From positions 3,472,001-3,536,000 of the forward strand of contig NZ_CP047176.1 in assembly GCF_009834225.1 (NCBI RefSeq): a stretch of 64,000 nt of DNA, in the 5' to 3' direction. Made by a program: the position numbers and the translations under genes. This document shows positions 33,012 through 43,358 of this stretch, one piece after another (within the stretch, counting starts at the first letter, position 1; every line of letters begins with the position of its first letter). The notes under the pieces are model-generated. The model was not told where the DNA came from and did no database searches. It saw nothing but the letters and a program-made list of their open reading frames with translations. Origin of the DNA: Rathayibacter sp. VKM Ac-2759 (GTDB lineage: Bacteria > Actinomycetota > Actinomycetes > Actinomycetales > Microbacteriaceae).

Positions 33012-34352
33012 ATGGATGACGAGCACCAGTGCTCCACCACTGCCGAAGACCTAGCCCACCACTCCGCGACCATCGAGTCGGCCCTCGACGACCGTCCGTC
33101 GACGTCCGTCGACCTCGTCGCGCCCGCCGGGCGGGACGACGCTCCGCTGTCGGTCCTCTACTCGTTCCCGCACGGGATCGGCTCGCCCGGGATCGGCTGG
33201 ACCGCCCTGCACCAGGTCCGCGCGCTGACCGAGGCCGGTCACCGGGTGACCGTCGTCGCCGCGTCGATCACCGCTCCGCTGGGCCCCGTCGCCCGGGCCG
33301 TCACCACGCTGACGGTCGCCGGCGTCCGGCTCCCGCACCGACTCTTCGGGCGCAGCCGCTCGATCGCGCACCACGACCGCGTGACCGCGCGGATCCTGGC
33401 CGAGGGCGACTACGACGTCGTCCACGGCTGGCCGTGGGGCTCGGCCCGCACCTTCGACGAGGCCGCCCGCCAGGGGGTCCCGTCTGTCCGCGAGGCGCCG
33501 AACACCCACACCGCCCACGCCTTCGAGGTCGTCGCGGAGGAGTACGAGCGCCTGGGGATCACCCCGCCGCCCGGGTCCCCGCACACCTACAACGCGGTCC
33601 GGCTGCGCCGCGAGGAGCGCGAGTGGGCCGCCGCGACCGCGATCCTCGTCCCCTCCGCCTCGGTCGAGCGCACGTTCCTCGAGAAGGGCTTCTCGCCCGA
33701 GAAGCTGCTGCGCCACCGCTACGGTGCCCTCGTCGACACCGACCGCGTCGTCGATCCCGATCCGCGCGACGCCCCGGATCACGTGTTCACCGCCGTCTTC
33801 GTGGGCCGGATCGAACCGCGCAAGGGCCTGCTCTACGCGCTCCAGGCCTGGAAGGCCTCGACGGCCAGCAGCACGGGCCGGTTCCTGGTCTACGGCGAGT
33901 TCACCCCCGGCTACCGTGAACGACTCGCGGACCTGCTCGATCAGCCCGGTGTGGAGCTGCGCGGCTTCACCGACGACGTCGCGGGCGTCTTCCAGTCGGC
34001 CGACGTGCTGATCCTGCCGACGATCGAGGAGGGCAGCGCCCTGGTCACCTCCGAGGCGCAGGCCGCGGGCTGCGTGCCGCTCGTCTCGTCGGCGGCCGGA
34101 GCGAACCTCGAGGACGGCGTGCAGGGGCTCGTGCACGAGCCGCGCGACGTCGCGGCTCTGACCGCCCACCTCGATCTCGTCTCCTCGGACCGGGAGCTGC
34201 TCGCGCGCCTGCGCCGCGCCGCCCTCGCCAACCGGAGCGAACTGACCTGGACGCGGGCGGGCGTCGATCTCGTCGCCGCCTACCGCTCCGCCATGCGGAT
34301 GGTCGGCACCGCGACCGCCCCCGCCGACACGTCGAGGAACCAGCACCCGTGA
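33012..34352 (+). CDS. Glycosyltransferase family 4
   Basis: 446 residues. About 35 polar residues precede the GT-B fold. The acceptor domain starts at SVLYSFPHGIGSPGIGW, and the donor domain has VFVGRIEPRKGLLYALQAW, then LPTIEEGSALVTSEAQAAGC with the E-x7-E motif. It is the first gene of the six-gene plus-strand unit to 39448, in which each following gene overlaps or lies close. Sugar specificity unknown. The start ATG 33012 has AGGAG upstream. Confidence 0.86.
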   Translation: MDDEHQCSTTAEDLAHHSATIESALDDRPSTSVDLVAPAGRDDAPLSVLYSFPHGIGSPGIGWTALHQVRALTEAGHRVTVVAASITAPLGPVARAVTTLTVAGVRLPHRLFGRSRSIAHHDRVTARILAEGDYDVVHGWPWGSARTFDEAARQGVPSVREAPNTHTAHAFEVVAEEYERLGITPPPGSPHTYNAVRLRREEREWAAATAILVPSASVERTFLEKGFSPEKLLRHRYGALVDTDRVVDPDPRDAPDHVFTAVFVGRIEPRKGLLYALQAWKASTASSTGRFLVYGEFTPGYRERLADLLDQPGVELRGFTDDVAGVFQSADVLILPTIEEGSALVTSEAQAAGCVPLVSSAAGANLEDGVQGLVHEPRDVAALTAHLDLVSSDRELLARLRRAALANRSELTWTRAGVDLVAAYRSAMRMVGTATAPADTSRNQHP

Positions 34353-35284
34353 ACCCCCAGGACGTCTCGATCCTCCTCTGCACGCGCGAGCGGCCCGACA
34401 TGCTGCGGGGGGCACTGGCCGCGATCGCCGCGGGCACCCACCCCGACGTCGAGGTGATCGTCGTCGACTCGGCCTCGACCGACTCGCGCACCCGCGAGGT
34501 CGCCGAGGCCGCCGGTGTCCGCTACGTGCGCACCGACACCAAGGGGCTCTCGATCGCGAGGAACCTCGGTCTCGCCTCGACCACCCGCCCGGTGGTCGTC
34601 TACACCGACGACGACTGCTCCCCCACCCCGGGCTGGATCGAGGCGCTCCTGCGCGCGTTCGACGACGAGCGCGTGAGCGTCGCCACGGGACGCATGCTCG
34701 ACCACACCCTCGTCGACACCGACGTGCCGCCGACCGACCGCATCACCTACCGCACGACGGTGCAGGGACTCGACGCCGGGCACGGCGCCGTGATGGCGTT
34801 CCGCCGCTCGACGCTGCAGACGCTCGGCGGCTTCGACGACACGCTCGGCGCGGGCCGGTACCTCGCGGGAGCCGAGGATCTCGACATCTTCTGCCGCGCG
34901 CTCGCGGCGGGCACGATCGCCGTGTTCGTCCCCGACAGCGTCGTGCTGCACGTCAACACCCGCAACCCCGCCGCGTACCGCCGCCTGATGCGCGGCTACG
35001 GGCTCGGCCTCGGCGCGCTCGTGGGCAAGTGGTGGCGGATGTCCCCCCTCGTCGGCGCGCGGATGAGCGCGACGCTCGCCGTGCGCAGCGGCCGGCGCCT
35101 CGTGCGCTCGGCGAAGAAGCGCGGGCGCGGAGCGCGCGACGAGCTCGCGATGATCGAGGGGATCCTCCGCGGCTACCTGCGCTCGCGCCACCTCCGGCTC
35201 TCGGGCTCGACCTTCGTCGACGAGCACCCCCCGACACCGATCCGGCTTCCCGCCGACGCCAGCGCCGGGCGCACCTCCGAGTGA
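34349..35284 (+). CDS. Glycosyltransferase family 2
   Basis: A 311-residue GT-A enzyme. VSILLCTRERPDMLRGAL opens the fold and VVYTDDDCSP carries the DxD metal site. GGFDDTLGAGR and AEDLDIFCRAL form the acceptor-side motif (ED-x2 base). A basic C-terminal region (RSGRRLVRSAKKRGR) may bind the membrane. GTG 34349 overlaps the GT4 stop. Function is addition of one sugar of the repeat unit. Confidence 0.87.
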   Translation: MNPQDVSILLCTRERPDMLRGALAAIAAGTHPDVEVIVVDSASTDSRTREVAEAAGVRYVRTDTKGLSIARNLGLASTTRPVVVYTDDDCSPTPGWIEALLRAFDDERVSVATGRMLDHTLVDTDVPPTDRITYRTTVQGLDAGHGAVMAFRRSTLQTLGGFDDTLGAGRYLAGAEDLDIFCRALAAGTIAVFVPDSVVLHVNTRNPAAYRRLMRGYGLGLGALVGKWWRMSPLVGARMSATLAVRSGRRLVRSAKKRGRGARDELAMIEGILRGYLRSRHLRLSGSTFVDEHPPTPIRLPADASAGRTSE

Positions 35285-35336
35285 GCGCGATCGCCTCGAC
35301 CGTCCCGACTCCGACCCGCCCGCAAGGAGCCCGACC

Positions 35337-36713
35337 ATGACCCGCCTCCCCCGCCGATCCGGTCGAGCGCACGCAGAACCGCTGCGCACGCTCGACGAGA
35401 AGTTCGTCTCCAACGCCATCGCCTACGAGGCCGCGCGCCCCGTGGCCACGATGGTCGTCGACAGCACGCCCTTCCGGCGCGAGGACGGCTCGCTCGACCG
35501 CGAGCTCATCCTCACGGCCTGGGAGAGGTTCATCGTCGCCTCGCCGCCGCAGCGGCAGCGCCTCGTCCGGGCACCGCTCGGGCTGTTCACGCCGTCCTGG
35601 GTCTTCGCGGACTCGGTCGACGTGCGCGACCACGTGCGCTTCCACCCCGGAGTCGTCGAGTGGGACCCCCGGCGCACGGAGCTGCTGACCGGCCTCTTCA
35701 ACGGCCCGATGGATCCGAGCGGGCCGCTCTGGGACATCCTGGTGGTCGAGCTGTCCACCGGGAAGCTGGCGTTCCCGATGCGGATCCAGCACGTCATGGG
35801 CGACGGCATGTTCGGCCTGATGCTGTTCACGACCTTCACCGAGGAGCAGCCGTACGAGATCGCCCCCTCGGGTGGCCGGCCCCTGCGCTTCCCCGCCGAC
35901 CCGCCCGCTCCCCGGGGTCCCCTCGCCCTGACCCTCGCCGCCCGACGATCGATCGCGGCGTCGTACGACTCGTTCGCCGAGGAGTGGGCCGACTGGAAGC
36001 GCAAGCCGCTGAAGAAGCGCCTGCGCCGCGTGGCCGGCCGCCTGATCCGCGCCCCGCGCGACGTCTGGATCCGCCGGTCCGGCCTCCTCGAGCGCACGGT
36101 GAAGCCCAAGGACGCGGCGATCATCACCGTGCCGCTGCAGGGGGCGAAGGCGGCCGCCCGGGCCTCCGGCGGCACCGTCTCGGACCTGACCGTCGCCCTC
36201 GCGCTGCACGCGTTCTCGGCGATGCACCCCGAGCGCACCGAGATCGCGACTCTCGTGCCGATCTCGCCCCAGCGCGACCGCACGGCCGAGAAGCGCAACC
36301 ACATCACGATGGCGCGCGTGGCCGTCCCGGTCGACCTGGGGCTCCGCGAGAGCATCGCCTCCGTGCACGAGCAGATCGTGCACGCCATGGAGACGGGCGA
36401 GTCCGGGATCACCCGGGGCGTGCGCGACTGGCAGGGCTACGCCTCGTTCCTGCCCGTGTTCCTCCGCCCGCGCTACTTCGCCACCGCGGCCGTCGACTCG
36501 TTCACCCTCTGGCCCACCACCGAGCCGGAGGACGAGGCCGCGCTGTTCTCGAGCTCGTACGTGAAGCGCCTCGACTTCGCGGTGCAGGTGCGCGCCGACC
36601 ACGACTCCCGCGCCTTCGTCGACTCGGTCGTGCGCTCGCTGCGAGAACTCGGGCTGCCACCGGTCGACTGGCCGGCCGACGAGCCCGCGGAGATGAACGG
36701 GAGCACCCGATGA
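35337..36713 (+). CDS. Wax-ester-synthase/DGAT-like (condensation-fold) acyltransferase
   Basis: 458 residues of the WS/DGAT-type CoA-dependent acyltransferase fold. The active-site motif reads QHVMGDG: His152, Asp156 and Gly157 of HHxxxDG are kept while the first His is Gln. The middle has [14 protein letters not shown], in place of the TVND block, and [12 protein letters not shown]. Lipid-body enzymes of this family esterify fatty acyl-CoA to alcohols or diacylglycerol. Here, inside a polysaccharide operon and coupled (ATGA) to an O-acetyltransferase gene, it may instead acylate a glycan or glycolipid. AAGGAG precedes ATG 35337. Confidence 0.75.
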   Translation: MTRLPRRSGRAHAEPLRTLDEKFVSNAIAYEAARPVATMVVDSTPFRREDGSLDRELILTAWERFIVASPPQRQRLVRAPLGLFTPSWVFADSVDVRDHVRFHPGVVEWDPRRTELLTGLFNGPMDPSGPLWDILVVELSTGKLAFPMRIQHVMGDGMFGLMLFTTFTEEQPYEIAPSGGRPLRFPADPPAPRGPLALTLAARRSIAASYDSFAEEWADWKRKPLKKRLRRVAGRLIRAPRDVWIRRSGLLERTVKPKDAAIITVPLQGAKAAARASGGTVSDLTVALALHAFSAMHPERTEIATLVPISPQRDRTAEKRNHITMARVAVPVDLGLRESIASVHEQIVHAMETGESGITRGVRDWQGYASFLPVFLRPRYFATAAVDSFTLWPTTEPEDEAALFSSSYVKRLDFAVQVRADHDSRAFVDSVVRSLRELGLPPVDWPADEPAEMNGSTR

Positions 36714-37243
36714 GCCAGGGCGGCGGACCGCTGCGCACCCTCACGAAGGTGCGCACCTACCTGCAGGCCGTGCGCCTGCTGCACTTCCACGCGTACAGCC
36801 ACGCCGACCAGGTGCCGAGGCTGACCCGCGGAGCCGATGTGTCGTTCGCTCCGAACGTGTCGTTCAGGAACGCCGAGCGGATCACGATCGGCGCCGGCAC
36901 CCACATCGGCGAGAACTCGATCGTCTGGGCCGGCAACACGAGCGGCCGCATCACCTTCGGCGAGAAGTGCCTGCTCGCGCCGAACGTCACCGTCACGGCG
37001 TCGAACTACGGCATCGTGCAGGGGACCCCGGTGATGGACCAGGCGAAGATCGAGCGCGACATCGTGATCGGCCGGGACGTCTGGCTCGGCGCGAACGTCG
37101 TCGTGGTCGCCGGAGTCACGATCGGCGACGGCGCGATCGTCGGCGCGGGAGCGGTGGTCACCAAGGACCTCCCCGCGAACTGCATCGCCGGCGGCGTGCC
37201 CGCGAAGGTCATCGGAGCACGACCGGAGGCGAACGGTGCCTGA
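36710..37243 (+). CDS. Left-handed beta-helix O-acetyltransferase
   Basis: 177 residues with hexapeptide repeats from about 40 on ([50 protein letters not shown]). It ends with [10 protein letters not shown], typical of capsular serine/galactoside-type acetyltransferases. It has the full coil set but little cap. ATG 36710 overlaps the WS/DGAT-like stop, and the next gene starts 8 bases before its stop. Probably decorates the polysaccharide repeat. Confidence 0.86.
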   Translation: MSQGGGPLRTLTKVRTYLQAVRLLHFHAYSHADQVPRLTRGADVSFAPNVSFRNAERITIGAGTHIGENSIVWAGNTSGRITFGEKCLLAPNVTVTASNYGIVQGTPVMDQAKIERDIVIGRDVWLGANVVVVAGVTIGDGAIVGAGAVVTKDLPANCIAGGVPAKVIGARPEANGA

Positions 37244-38252
37244 TCCCCGGAGCACGACCGACACGAGCCTCGCGATCGTCGTCGTCAGCTACAACACCCG
37301 CGAGAAGACCCTCGCCTGCCTCGCCTCGATCCCGCGGGGCGACGCTCCGACCCCGCCGCACGTGATCGTGGTCGACAACGGCTCCGTCGACGGCAGCGCG
37401 GAGGCGATCCGCGCGGCGCACCCCGACGCGACCGTGATCGAGGCGGGCGACAACCTCGGCTTCGCCCGCGGCGTGAACCGCGGAGTCGCCGTGGCGACCG
37501 AGCGCTACGTGCTGCTGCTCAACCCCGACACCCTCGTGCTCGACGGCTCGTTCCGCGCCCTGCTGGACTTCGCGGTCGCGAACCCGCGCTACGGCGTCTA
37601 CGGCGGGCGCACCCTGCGGCCCGACGGCTCCGTCGACCCGTCGTCGTGCTGGGGCGCGCCGAGCCTGTGGTCGCTCGTGACCTACGCGACCATGCTCTCG
37701 ACCGCGTTCCGCGGCAGCCCGCTGCTCGATCCGGAGTCGCTCGGCCACTGGCAGCGCGACACGGTCCGTGAGGTGCCCATCATCACCGGCTGCCTGCTGC
37801 TGATGGAGCGCGCGCAGTACGAGCGCGTCGGCCGGCTCGACGAGCGCTTCTTCCTCTACGGCGAGGACGCGGAGTTCTCGATCCGCGCCCGCCGCGCGGG
37901 CCTCGCACCGGTGATCGTGCCGACCGCGGTGATCGTGCACGACGTCGGGGCCTCCACCCGCGACGCCGCGACCGAGGGCAACTCGGGTCGCAAGATGTGC
38001 ATGGTCATGGCCGGCAAGGCCACGATGATCCGCCTCGCCTGGAAGCCGGTGCCGGCCCGGGCGGGCATCGCGCTGCTCCAGGCGGGAGCGCTCGTGCGCT
38101 CCGTGCTCGAGGCCGCCACCCGGCGCGAGCGCCGCGCGTGGACCGAGGTCTGGCAGCGTCGCCGCGACTGGCGGGTGGGCTACCCGGAGGCGGAGCGGAC
38201 GCTCTTCGGCCGGGTCCCCGGCACCGGTGCGGCGACGGAGTCGACCCGATGA
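37236..38252 (+). CDS. Glycosyltransferase family 2 (rhamnosyltransferase-like)
   Basis: 338 residues. [31 protein letters not shown] and LLLNPDTLV (metal site) are those of GT2 enzymes such as WbbL-type rhamnosyltransferases. [17 protein letters not shown] holds the catalytic-base region. GTG 37236 lies inside the previous gene's end. One or two hydrophobic stretches near the C-terminus may associate with the membrane. Donor not certain. Confidence 0.86.
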   Translation: MPDPRSTTDTSLAIVVVSYNTREKTLACLASIPRGDAPTPPHVIVVDNGSVDGSAEAIRAAHPDATVIEAGDNLGFARGVNRGVAVATERYVLLLNPDTLVLDGSFRALLDFAVANPRYGVYGGRTLRPDGSVDPSSCWGAPSLWSLVTYATMLSTAFRGSPLLDPESLGHWQRDTVREVPIITGCLLLMERAQYERVGRLDERFFLYGEDAEFSIRARRAGLAPVIVPTAVIVHDVGASTRDAATEGNSGRKMCMVMAGKATMIRLAWKPVPARAGIALLQAGALVRSVLEAATRRERRAWTEVWQRRRDWRVGYPEAERTLFGRVPGTGAATESTR

Positions 38253-39448
38253 TCCCGGGCGGCACCCGGACCCTCCGGGGTCGGATCCGCACGCGCCTGC
38301 GGGGGCTGCTCTCCCGCGAGAGCGCCGCGAGCAGGAGTCTCGTCGTCGAGGCGGAGCCCGCGTTCCGCACCCGCTACGCGAACCCCTACAACGCGCGCCT
38401 CTACACCGCGATGACCGCCGAGGGCGTGCTCGTGCGCGACCTGTCCTGGTTCCGGCTGCTGACCTCGAGGGTCGACATCGTGCACCTGCACTGGCCGGAT
38501 CTCACGTTCCTCAGCGGGATCCGCCGCTACCGCGTCGTCGCACGGCTGGTCTTCTTCTTCGGGTTCCTCCGCGTCGCGCGGCTCCGCGGCACCCGGCTGA
38601 TCTGGACGGCGCACAACGTCGTCTCGCACGAGGAGCGGGCGACTCCGTTCCTCCGCAACTGGTACCGGCGCCTGCTGACCGAGAACCTCGACGCGATCAT
38701 CTGCCTCTCCCAGGAGGGCGTCGCGGCGATGCGGGTGTCGTACCCGGAGCTCGCGGAGGTGCCCGCCTTCGTCACTCCGCACGGCCACTACCGCGCCGAC
38801 TACGACTTCTCGGCCGATCGCGCCGAGGCGCGCGCCGAGCTCGGCCTGGATCCCGATGCCCGCCTGGTGGTCTCGGTCGGGCAGATCCGGCCCTACAAGA
38901 ACATCCCGACGCTGATCGAGCGGTTCCGCGAGCGCGAGGACGACGGCACGCTGCTGGCGGTCGCCGGCAACCCGGCGCGCGGACCGCTGCGCGGCGTGAT
39001 CGAGGAGGCGGCCGGCGGCGACCCGCGCGTCCGCCTCGAGCTGGCGTTCCTGAGCGACGAGCGGATCGCGCTCTGGCTGCGCGCGAGCGACCTGGTCGTG
39101 CTGCCCTACTCGGCGATCCAGAACTCCGGATCCGCGATCCTGGCGGTCTCGGCCGACCGGCCGGTGCTCGTGCCCGACCTCGGATCGATGCACGAGCTGG
39201 CGGCGCTCGTGGGGCCCCAGTGGGTGCGCCTGTACAGCGGAGGATTCGACCGCTCGGTGCTCGACGAGGCGCTCGCCTGGCTCGACCAGCGCGAGGCCGA
39301 GGAGCGGGCCGACCTGTCGGCGCTCGAGTGGGACGCCATCGCGCGCTCGACGATCGAGGCGTACAGACTCGTTCTGGGGGTACCGCACCGGCGTGTCGAT
39401 GCCCGGGAAGTGCAGATTCGTCACGCGGCGGAAACCTCGCGCCGCTAA
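38249..39448 (+). CDS. Glycosyltransferase, GT-B fold (GT4-like)
   Basis: 399 residues. The N-terminal domain has DIVHLHWPDLTF and LIWTAHNVVSHE. The donor domain has VVSVGQIRPYKNIPTLIERF and then VVLPYSAIQNSGSAILAVS instead of a standard E-x7-E. This suits the GumK/WsbH-like 'mannosyltransferase' group annotated from xanthan-type loci. ATG 38249 overlaps the GT2 stop. Last gene of the plus-strand unit. A membrane-near hydrophobic stretch (VVARLVFFFGFLRV) is present at about 91-104. Confidence 0.83.
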   Translation: MIPGGTRTLRGRIRTRLRGLLSRESAASRSLVVEAEPAFRTRYANPYNARLYTAMTAEGVLVRDLSWFRLLTSRVDIVHLHWPDLTFLSGIRRYRVVARLVFFFGFLRVARLRGTRLIWTAHNVVSHEERATPFLRNWYRRLLTENLDAIICLSQEGVAAMRVSYPELAEVPAFVTPHGHYRADYDFSADRAEARAELGLDPDARLVVSVGQIRPYKNIPTLIERFREREDDGTLLAVAGNPARGPLRGVIEEAAGGDPRVRLELAFLSDERIALWLRASDLVVLPYSAIQNSGSAILAVSADRPVLVPDLGSMHELAALVGPQWVRLYSGGFDRSVLDEALAWLDQREAEERADLSALEWDAIARSTIEAYRLVLGVPHRRVDAREVQIRHAAETSRR

Positions 39449-39574
39449 CTTAGGCAGCGAAGCCCCCTTCTCCTCCGCCCGATGCAGCAGCACCGGACGG
39501 CCGTCGGTCACCCCTGACCGGCGAGACGCTCCCGGCCGCCCGGCCGCCCCCGCCGCACAGAAACACAGGTCTCC

Positions 39575-41356
39575 GTGATCCGCAGTTCCACCCCGCTCCG
39601 ACGCACCCCCTCCCGGCTGCGCCGGCTCCTGACCGCGACCGCGGTCACCGCCGTCCTGACCGCGGGCACGGTCGCGCTGACCGCGCCCGCCGCGCAGGCG
39701 GCGGACGCCGGCCGGTACGTCGTGACGGTCGACTCCGACGCCGTCTCGACGAGTCTGGTGCGCGCCCTGGGGATCCCGCTCGAGCACTCCTTCGAGGGAG
39801 GCGTCGCCGGATTCACCGCGACGCTCACGGCCCGTCAGCACGCGGTCCTCGCGGCCGACAGCCGCGTCCTCGCGCTCTCCCCCGCCGACCAGGTCGTCGA
39901 GGGGGCCGCCCAGGTGATGCCCTCCCACGTCCTGGCCAGCCAGGCCGACCTCGCGCCCGTGTCGGCCGGTGACGGTGTCACCGACTGGACCGGTCCCGCG
40001 GTGGCGGTCATCGACTCCGGGGTCAGCAACCACTCCGACTACAACCTGCAGAAGCAGGTCAATTGCTTCAGCACGGGGACCGGTGACGACGCGAACGGTC
40101 ACGGCACCGGCGTCTCGGGCTACATGGCCGCTCTCGACAACGGCTACGGGACCGTGGGCATCGCGCCCGGCGCCCCGATCTACTCGGTCCGCGCTCTCGA
40201 CGGCGACAACCGCGGCACCATCGCCACCCTGACCTGCGCGCTCGACTGGGTGTCGCAGAACGCGGCGACCTACGGCATCAAGGTCCTCAACATGTCCCTC
40301 GCGACCGCGGGCGCGGACGACGGCAACTGCGGCTACACCAACGGCGACGCCGTGCACCAGATCGTCTGCGACATCGTCGCGAAGGGCGTCACCGTCGTCG
40401 GCTCCGCCGGCAACGGCAGCACCGACCTCGCCACCTACATCCCCGCGTCCTACGACGAGGTCCTCGCCGTCACCAACATGTCCAACTACGACGGCAAGCC
40501 CGGCGGGCTCGCCGCGGTCCCCTGCCAGGGCGTGACCCTCAAGGACGACGCCTACGCCGACAAGAGCAACTGGGCCGTGTCGGACGCGGACCGCGCTCAC
40601 ACCATCGCCGCGCCGGGAGTGTGCCCCTACACGACCAAGAAGGGCAACGGCTACGCCTACATCCAGAGCGGCACGAGCATGGCGGCGGCCGCGACCTCGG
40701 GCGCAGTGCTCGACTGCCTCGTCCCCGGCGGCGCCTGCGTCGGCAAGACTCCGGCGCAGATCATCGCCCAGATCCGCGCGCAGGCCAAGGCCGCCGCTGA
40801 CCGCGGTCGCACCTTCACGGGTGACCCGACCTCGCCGGTGACGGGCCGCTACTACGGCTACGAGCTGTCGACCGTGGCGACCGGAGCGACGACGCCGACG
40901 AGCACGCCCACCGCCACGGCGACGCCCACCGCGACCCCGACGGCGACGGCGACCCCGACGGCGACGGCGACCCCGAAGCCGACCGCGACGGCGACCGCGA
41001 CCGCGACTCCGAAGCCGACCGCGACCGCCACCGCGACGCCGACCGTCGCTCCCACCACCGGAGCCGACACGACCAAGCCGCAGGCGAAGATCGTCTCGCC
41101 CGCCAGCCAGAGCATCATCAGCGGCACCACGACGCTCGTCGCCAACGCGAGCGACAACGTCGGCGTGACCGCGCTCGCCTTCTGGTCCGGCTCCTCGAAG
41201 CTCGGTGACGCGGTCAAGCAGGCCGACGGCTCCTGGTCGCTCACCGCGAACAGCAAGAACTGGCCGAACGCGACCTACACGGTCGTCGCGAAGGCCGTGG
41301 ACGCCGCCGGCAACATCGGCAGCAGCGCCTCGATCACCCTGACCATCCGCAACTGA
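39575..41356 (+). CDS. Secreted subtilisin-like serine protease (S8) with Thr/Pro linker and Ig-like domain
   Basis: 593 residues. The signal peptide ends near APAAQA (41). A propeptide-like region (45-120) precedes the S8 domain. The triad is Asp147 (VIDSGV), His176 (NGHGTGVSG) and Ser368 (SGTSMAAA), with oxyanion Asn280 in GSAGNGS. Residues about 434-495 are (T/A/K)PT-rich repeats, then one bacterial Ig-like domain with VDAAGNIGSSA. No sorting motif, so wall attachment would be through glycans. The GTG start is chosen for the signal peptide. It may process surface proteins linked to the neighbouring polysaccharide. Confidence 0.9.
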   Translation: MIRSSTPLRRTPSRLRRLLTATAVTAVLTAGTVALTAPAAQAADAGRYVVTVDSDAVSTSLVRALGIPLEHSFEGGVAGFTATLTARQHAVLAADSRVLALSPADQVVEGAAQVMPSHVLASQADLAPVSAGDGVTDWTGPAVAVIDSGVSNHSDYNLQKQVNCFSTGTGDDANGHGTGVSGYMAALDNGYGTVGIAPGAPIYSVRALDGDNRGTIATLTCALDWVSQNAATYGIKVLNMSLATAGADDGNCGYTNGDAVHQIVCDIVAKGVTVVGSAGNGSTDLATYIPASYDEVLAVTNMSNYDGKPGGLAAVPCQGVTLKDDAYADKSNWAVSDADRAHTIAAPGVCPYTTKKGNGYAYIQSGTSMAAAATSGAVLDCLVPGGACVGKTPAQIIAQIRAQAKAAADRGRTFTGDPTSPVTGRYYGYELSTVATGATTPTSTPTATATPTATPTATATPTATATPKPTATATATATPKPTATATATPTVAPTTGADTTKPQAKIVSPASQSIISGTTTLVANASDNVGVTALAFWSGSSKLGDAVKQADGSWSLTANSKNWPNATYTVVAKAVDAAGNIGSSASITLTIRN

Positions 41357-41466
41357 CCGACGACACGACCGCGACACCGCACTGACAGCACAGCGCACAG
41401 CACCCCCACGCACGACAGCCACTCGCACCAGACGCACCGCCCGCCCGGAATGCAGTGACGCGTACG

Positions 41467-41498
41467 CCGGGGCCGCACCCTCACCGGTGCGGCCCCGG
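41467..41498. terminator. Hairpin between protease and beta-helix genes
   Basis: CCGGGGCCGCACC (41467-41479) and GGTGCGGCCCCGG (41486-41498) make a perfect 13-base stem with a 6-base loop. It lies about 110 bases after the protease stop and 80 before the next start. Most likely the protease terminator; a leader structure for the downstream gene is possible. Confidence 0.65.
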
Positions 41499-41578
41499 GC
41501 CGCCGATCGACTCGAGGTCCGCCTCGACGCCCTCCTGGCGCATCCCTCGCCCCCACGAGTTGATCGGAAGCCACAGCC

Positions 41579-43204
41579 ATGTCCTCCACGCCCCCCTCCA
41601 GAACGACCCCGCACAGATCCCTCGGTGCGCTCCTCCTCGCCCTCGCGGTCCTCGTCGCGACGCTCGTCGCCGCTCCCGCCGCGACCGCTGCCGACGCCGA
41701 CCGCTGGACCTCCCCCTCCGGCTCCGGCACCGCCTGCACACAGTCCGCGCCGTGCGCCCTGACGGTCGGCGTGCAGAACGCCCCCGCCGGCAGCACCGTC
41801 TACCTCACGAGCGGCACCTACCCGGAGCTGACGCTGCGCGGCGGGAAGGCCACCGCCGCCGACCCCCTGCTGGTCGTCCCCGCCCCCGGCACCTCGCCGA
41901 TCCTGAGCCGCACCAAGAGCTACGCGCCCAACGTCGTGTGGTCCGAGATCACCGTGTCGCTCACGTTCTACCTCTACGGCGCGAACCAGACCGTCGAGTC
42001 CTCGCACTTCGACGGAGGCGGACTCTTCGTCCGCAGCGCCGGTGCGGTCGTCCGCGACTCGCTCTTCGAGAACGGCTCGTCCATCGACGGCATCCAGGTC
42101 GGCGGAGCCTCCGACGCGCTGATCGAGGGCAACACGGTCCGCAACTACGACCAGGACCGCAACAACGGCCTCCACGCCGACTGCATCCAGGTCTTCGAGA
42201 GCACCGGCATCACGATCCGGGGCAACAGGCTGGCCAACTGCTACAACGCGGGCATCATCTTCTCGCCCGGCGCGGGCGACGGCATGAGCGACATCACCGT
42301 CGAGTCCAACTTCGTGCAGAGCTGCGTCATCAAGACCGCGCAGTGCCGCGGAGGATCGGCCGCCGACTTCCGCGAGGTGACGGCCAGCGACCTGCTGATC
42401 CGCAACAACACCTTCGTCGACGGCTCGCTGCGCGTCGGCGGTGCGACCGACACGACCTTCGACCGCAACATCGTCGCCTACCTCGCCGCGTGCGACAGCC
42501 CGATGTCGAACACGATCGTCGCGGCGTGGAACACCAAGCTGTGCGCCGCTCCGATCCTGCTGAACACCCAGGGCAACGTGCAGGGCTCGCCGCGCTTCGT
42601 GGACGAGGACGGCGGAGACCTCCGCCTCGTCGACGGGAACGAGGCCGTCGTCGCCGGCTGGGGCTCGATGTCCCCCGCCGCGACCGACATCGACGGGCAG
42701 GCCTTCGCGACCAACATCGCGGGCGCCGACTCGGCCAAGGCGTCGGCGAACCCGACTCCTGCTCCGACGAGCACCGCCACGGCCACGCCGACCGCCACCC
42801 CGACGGCCGAGCCGACCGACGAGCCGAGCGCGACTCCCACGCCGACGCCGACCTCGACGACTCCCGTCCCGACGCCGACCGCCACCGGCCCGGCGAAGCC
42901 CGAGGCGCCGGAGGCCGACACGGTCGCTCCGACCGTCGCGATCACCTCACCGCTCGACGGCGCCGTGATCAAGGGCGTCACCACGGCGAGCGTCGACGCC
43001 ACCGATGACACCGGTGTGACGGCCGTGGCGTTCTACGTGGGCACGCTGAAGGTCGGCAACGCCCTGAAGACCGGCGAGACGACCTGGTCGCTCACCGCGG
43101 GGACCGCCGGCATCGTCGGCACCTTCCCGCTGACCGCCCGCGCGACCGACGCGGCCGGCAACGTCACGAACAGCGCGCCCGTGACGGTCACGCTGATCAA
43201 GTAG
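41579..43204 (+). CDS. Secreted right-handed beta-helix protein with Thr/Pro linker and Ig-like domain (copy A)
   Basis: 541 residues. A signal peptide (end near ATAADA, 40) is followed by a parallel beta-helix domain with pectate-lyase-like repeats (VVRDSLFENGSSIDGIQVGG, TIRGNRLANCYNAGIIFSPG, LLIRNNTFVDGSL). The linker at about 380-445 is Thr/Pro/Glu-rich, then one Ig-like domain. Conserved Asp/His (NNGLHADCIQVFES) could be catalytic as in polysaccharide lyases or hydrolases, but this is unproven. A close paralogue is at 48678. Probably a surface enzyme or binder acting on plant polymer or the cell's own polysaccharide. Confidence 0.85.
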   Translation: MSSTPPSRTTPHRSLGALLLALAVLVATLVAAPAATAADADRWTSPSGSGTACTQSAPCALTVGVQNAPAGSTVYLTSGTYPELTLRGGKATAADPLLVVPAPGTSPILSRTKSYAPNVVWSEITVSLTFYLYGANQTVESSHFDGGGLFVRSAGAVVRDSLFENGSSIDGIQVGGASDALIEGNTVRNYDQDRNNGLHADCIQVFESTGITIRGNRLANCYNAGIIFSPGAGDGMSDITVESNFVQSCVIKTAQCRGGSAADFREVTASDLLIRNNTFVDGSLRVGGATDTTFDRNIVAYLAACDSPMSNTIVAAWNTKLCAAPILLNTQGNVQGSPRFVDEDGGDLRLVDGNEAVVAGWGSMSPAATDIDGQAFATNIAGADSAKASANPTPAPTSTATATPTATPTAEPTDEPSATPTPTPTSTTPVPTPTATGPAKPEAPEADTVAPTVAITSPLDGAVIKGVTTASVDATDDTGVTAVAFYVGTLKVGNALKTGETTWSLTAGTAGIVGTFPLTARATDAAGNVTNSAPVTVTLIK

Positions 43205-43214
43205 TCCCCTCCGG

Positions 43215-43255
43215 CGACGGCCCGGCTCCTCCCCTCCGGAGGCGCCGGGCCGTCG
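43215..43255 (+). terminator. Terminator after beta-helix protein A
   Basis: CGACGGCCCGGC (43215-43226) pairs with GCCGGGCCGTCG (43244-43255), with an inner CCTCCGGAGG. It begins 10 bases after the stop and is followed by TCGTT. Strong stem, position fits a rho-independent-type terminator. Confidence 0.72.
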
Positions 43256-43358
43256 TCGTTCCACGTCGGGGCCCCGAGGTCAAGGTCCGGCGCTCGGCGG
43301 TCGCGGTCCGTAGCGTCGGAGTCGTGCGGCCGAGGTCCGGGCGCACGGAGAGGCGACG

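Noticed and set aside
40895..41060. Short-period DNA repeats in the protease gene (similar at 42766 and 49825)
   Set aside because: They encode in-frame Thr/Pro/Ala linkers of secreted proteins, so they are not CRISPR or free-standing satellites.
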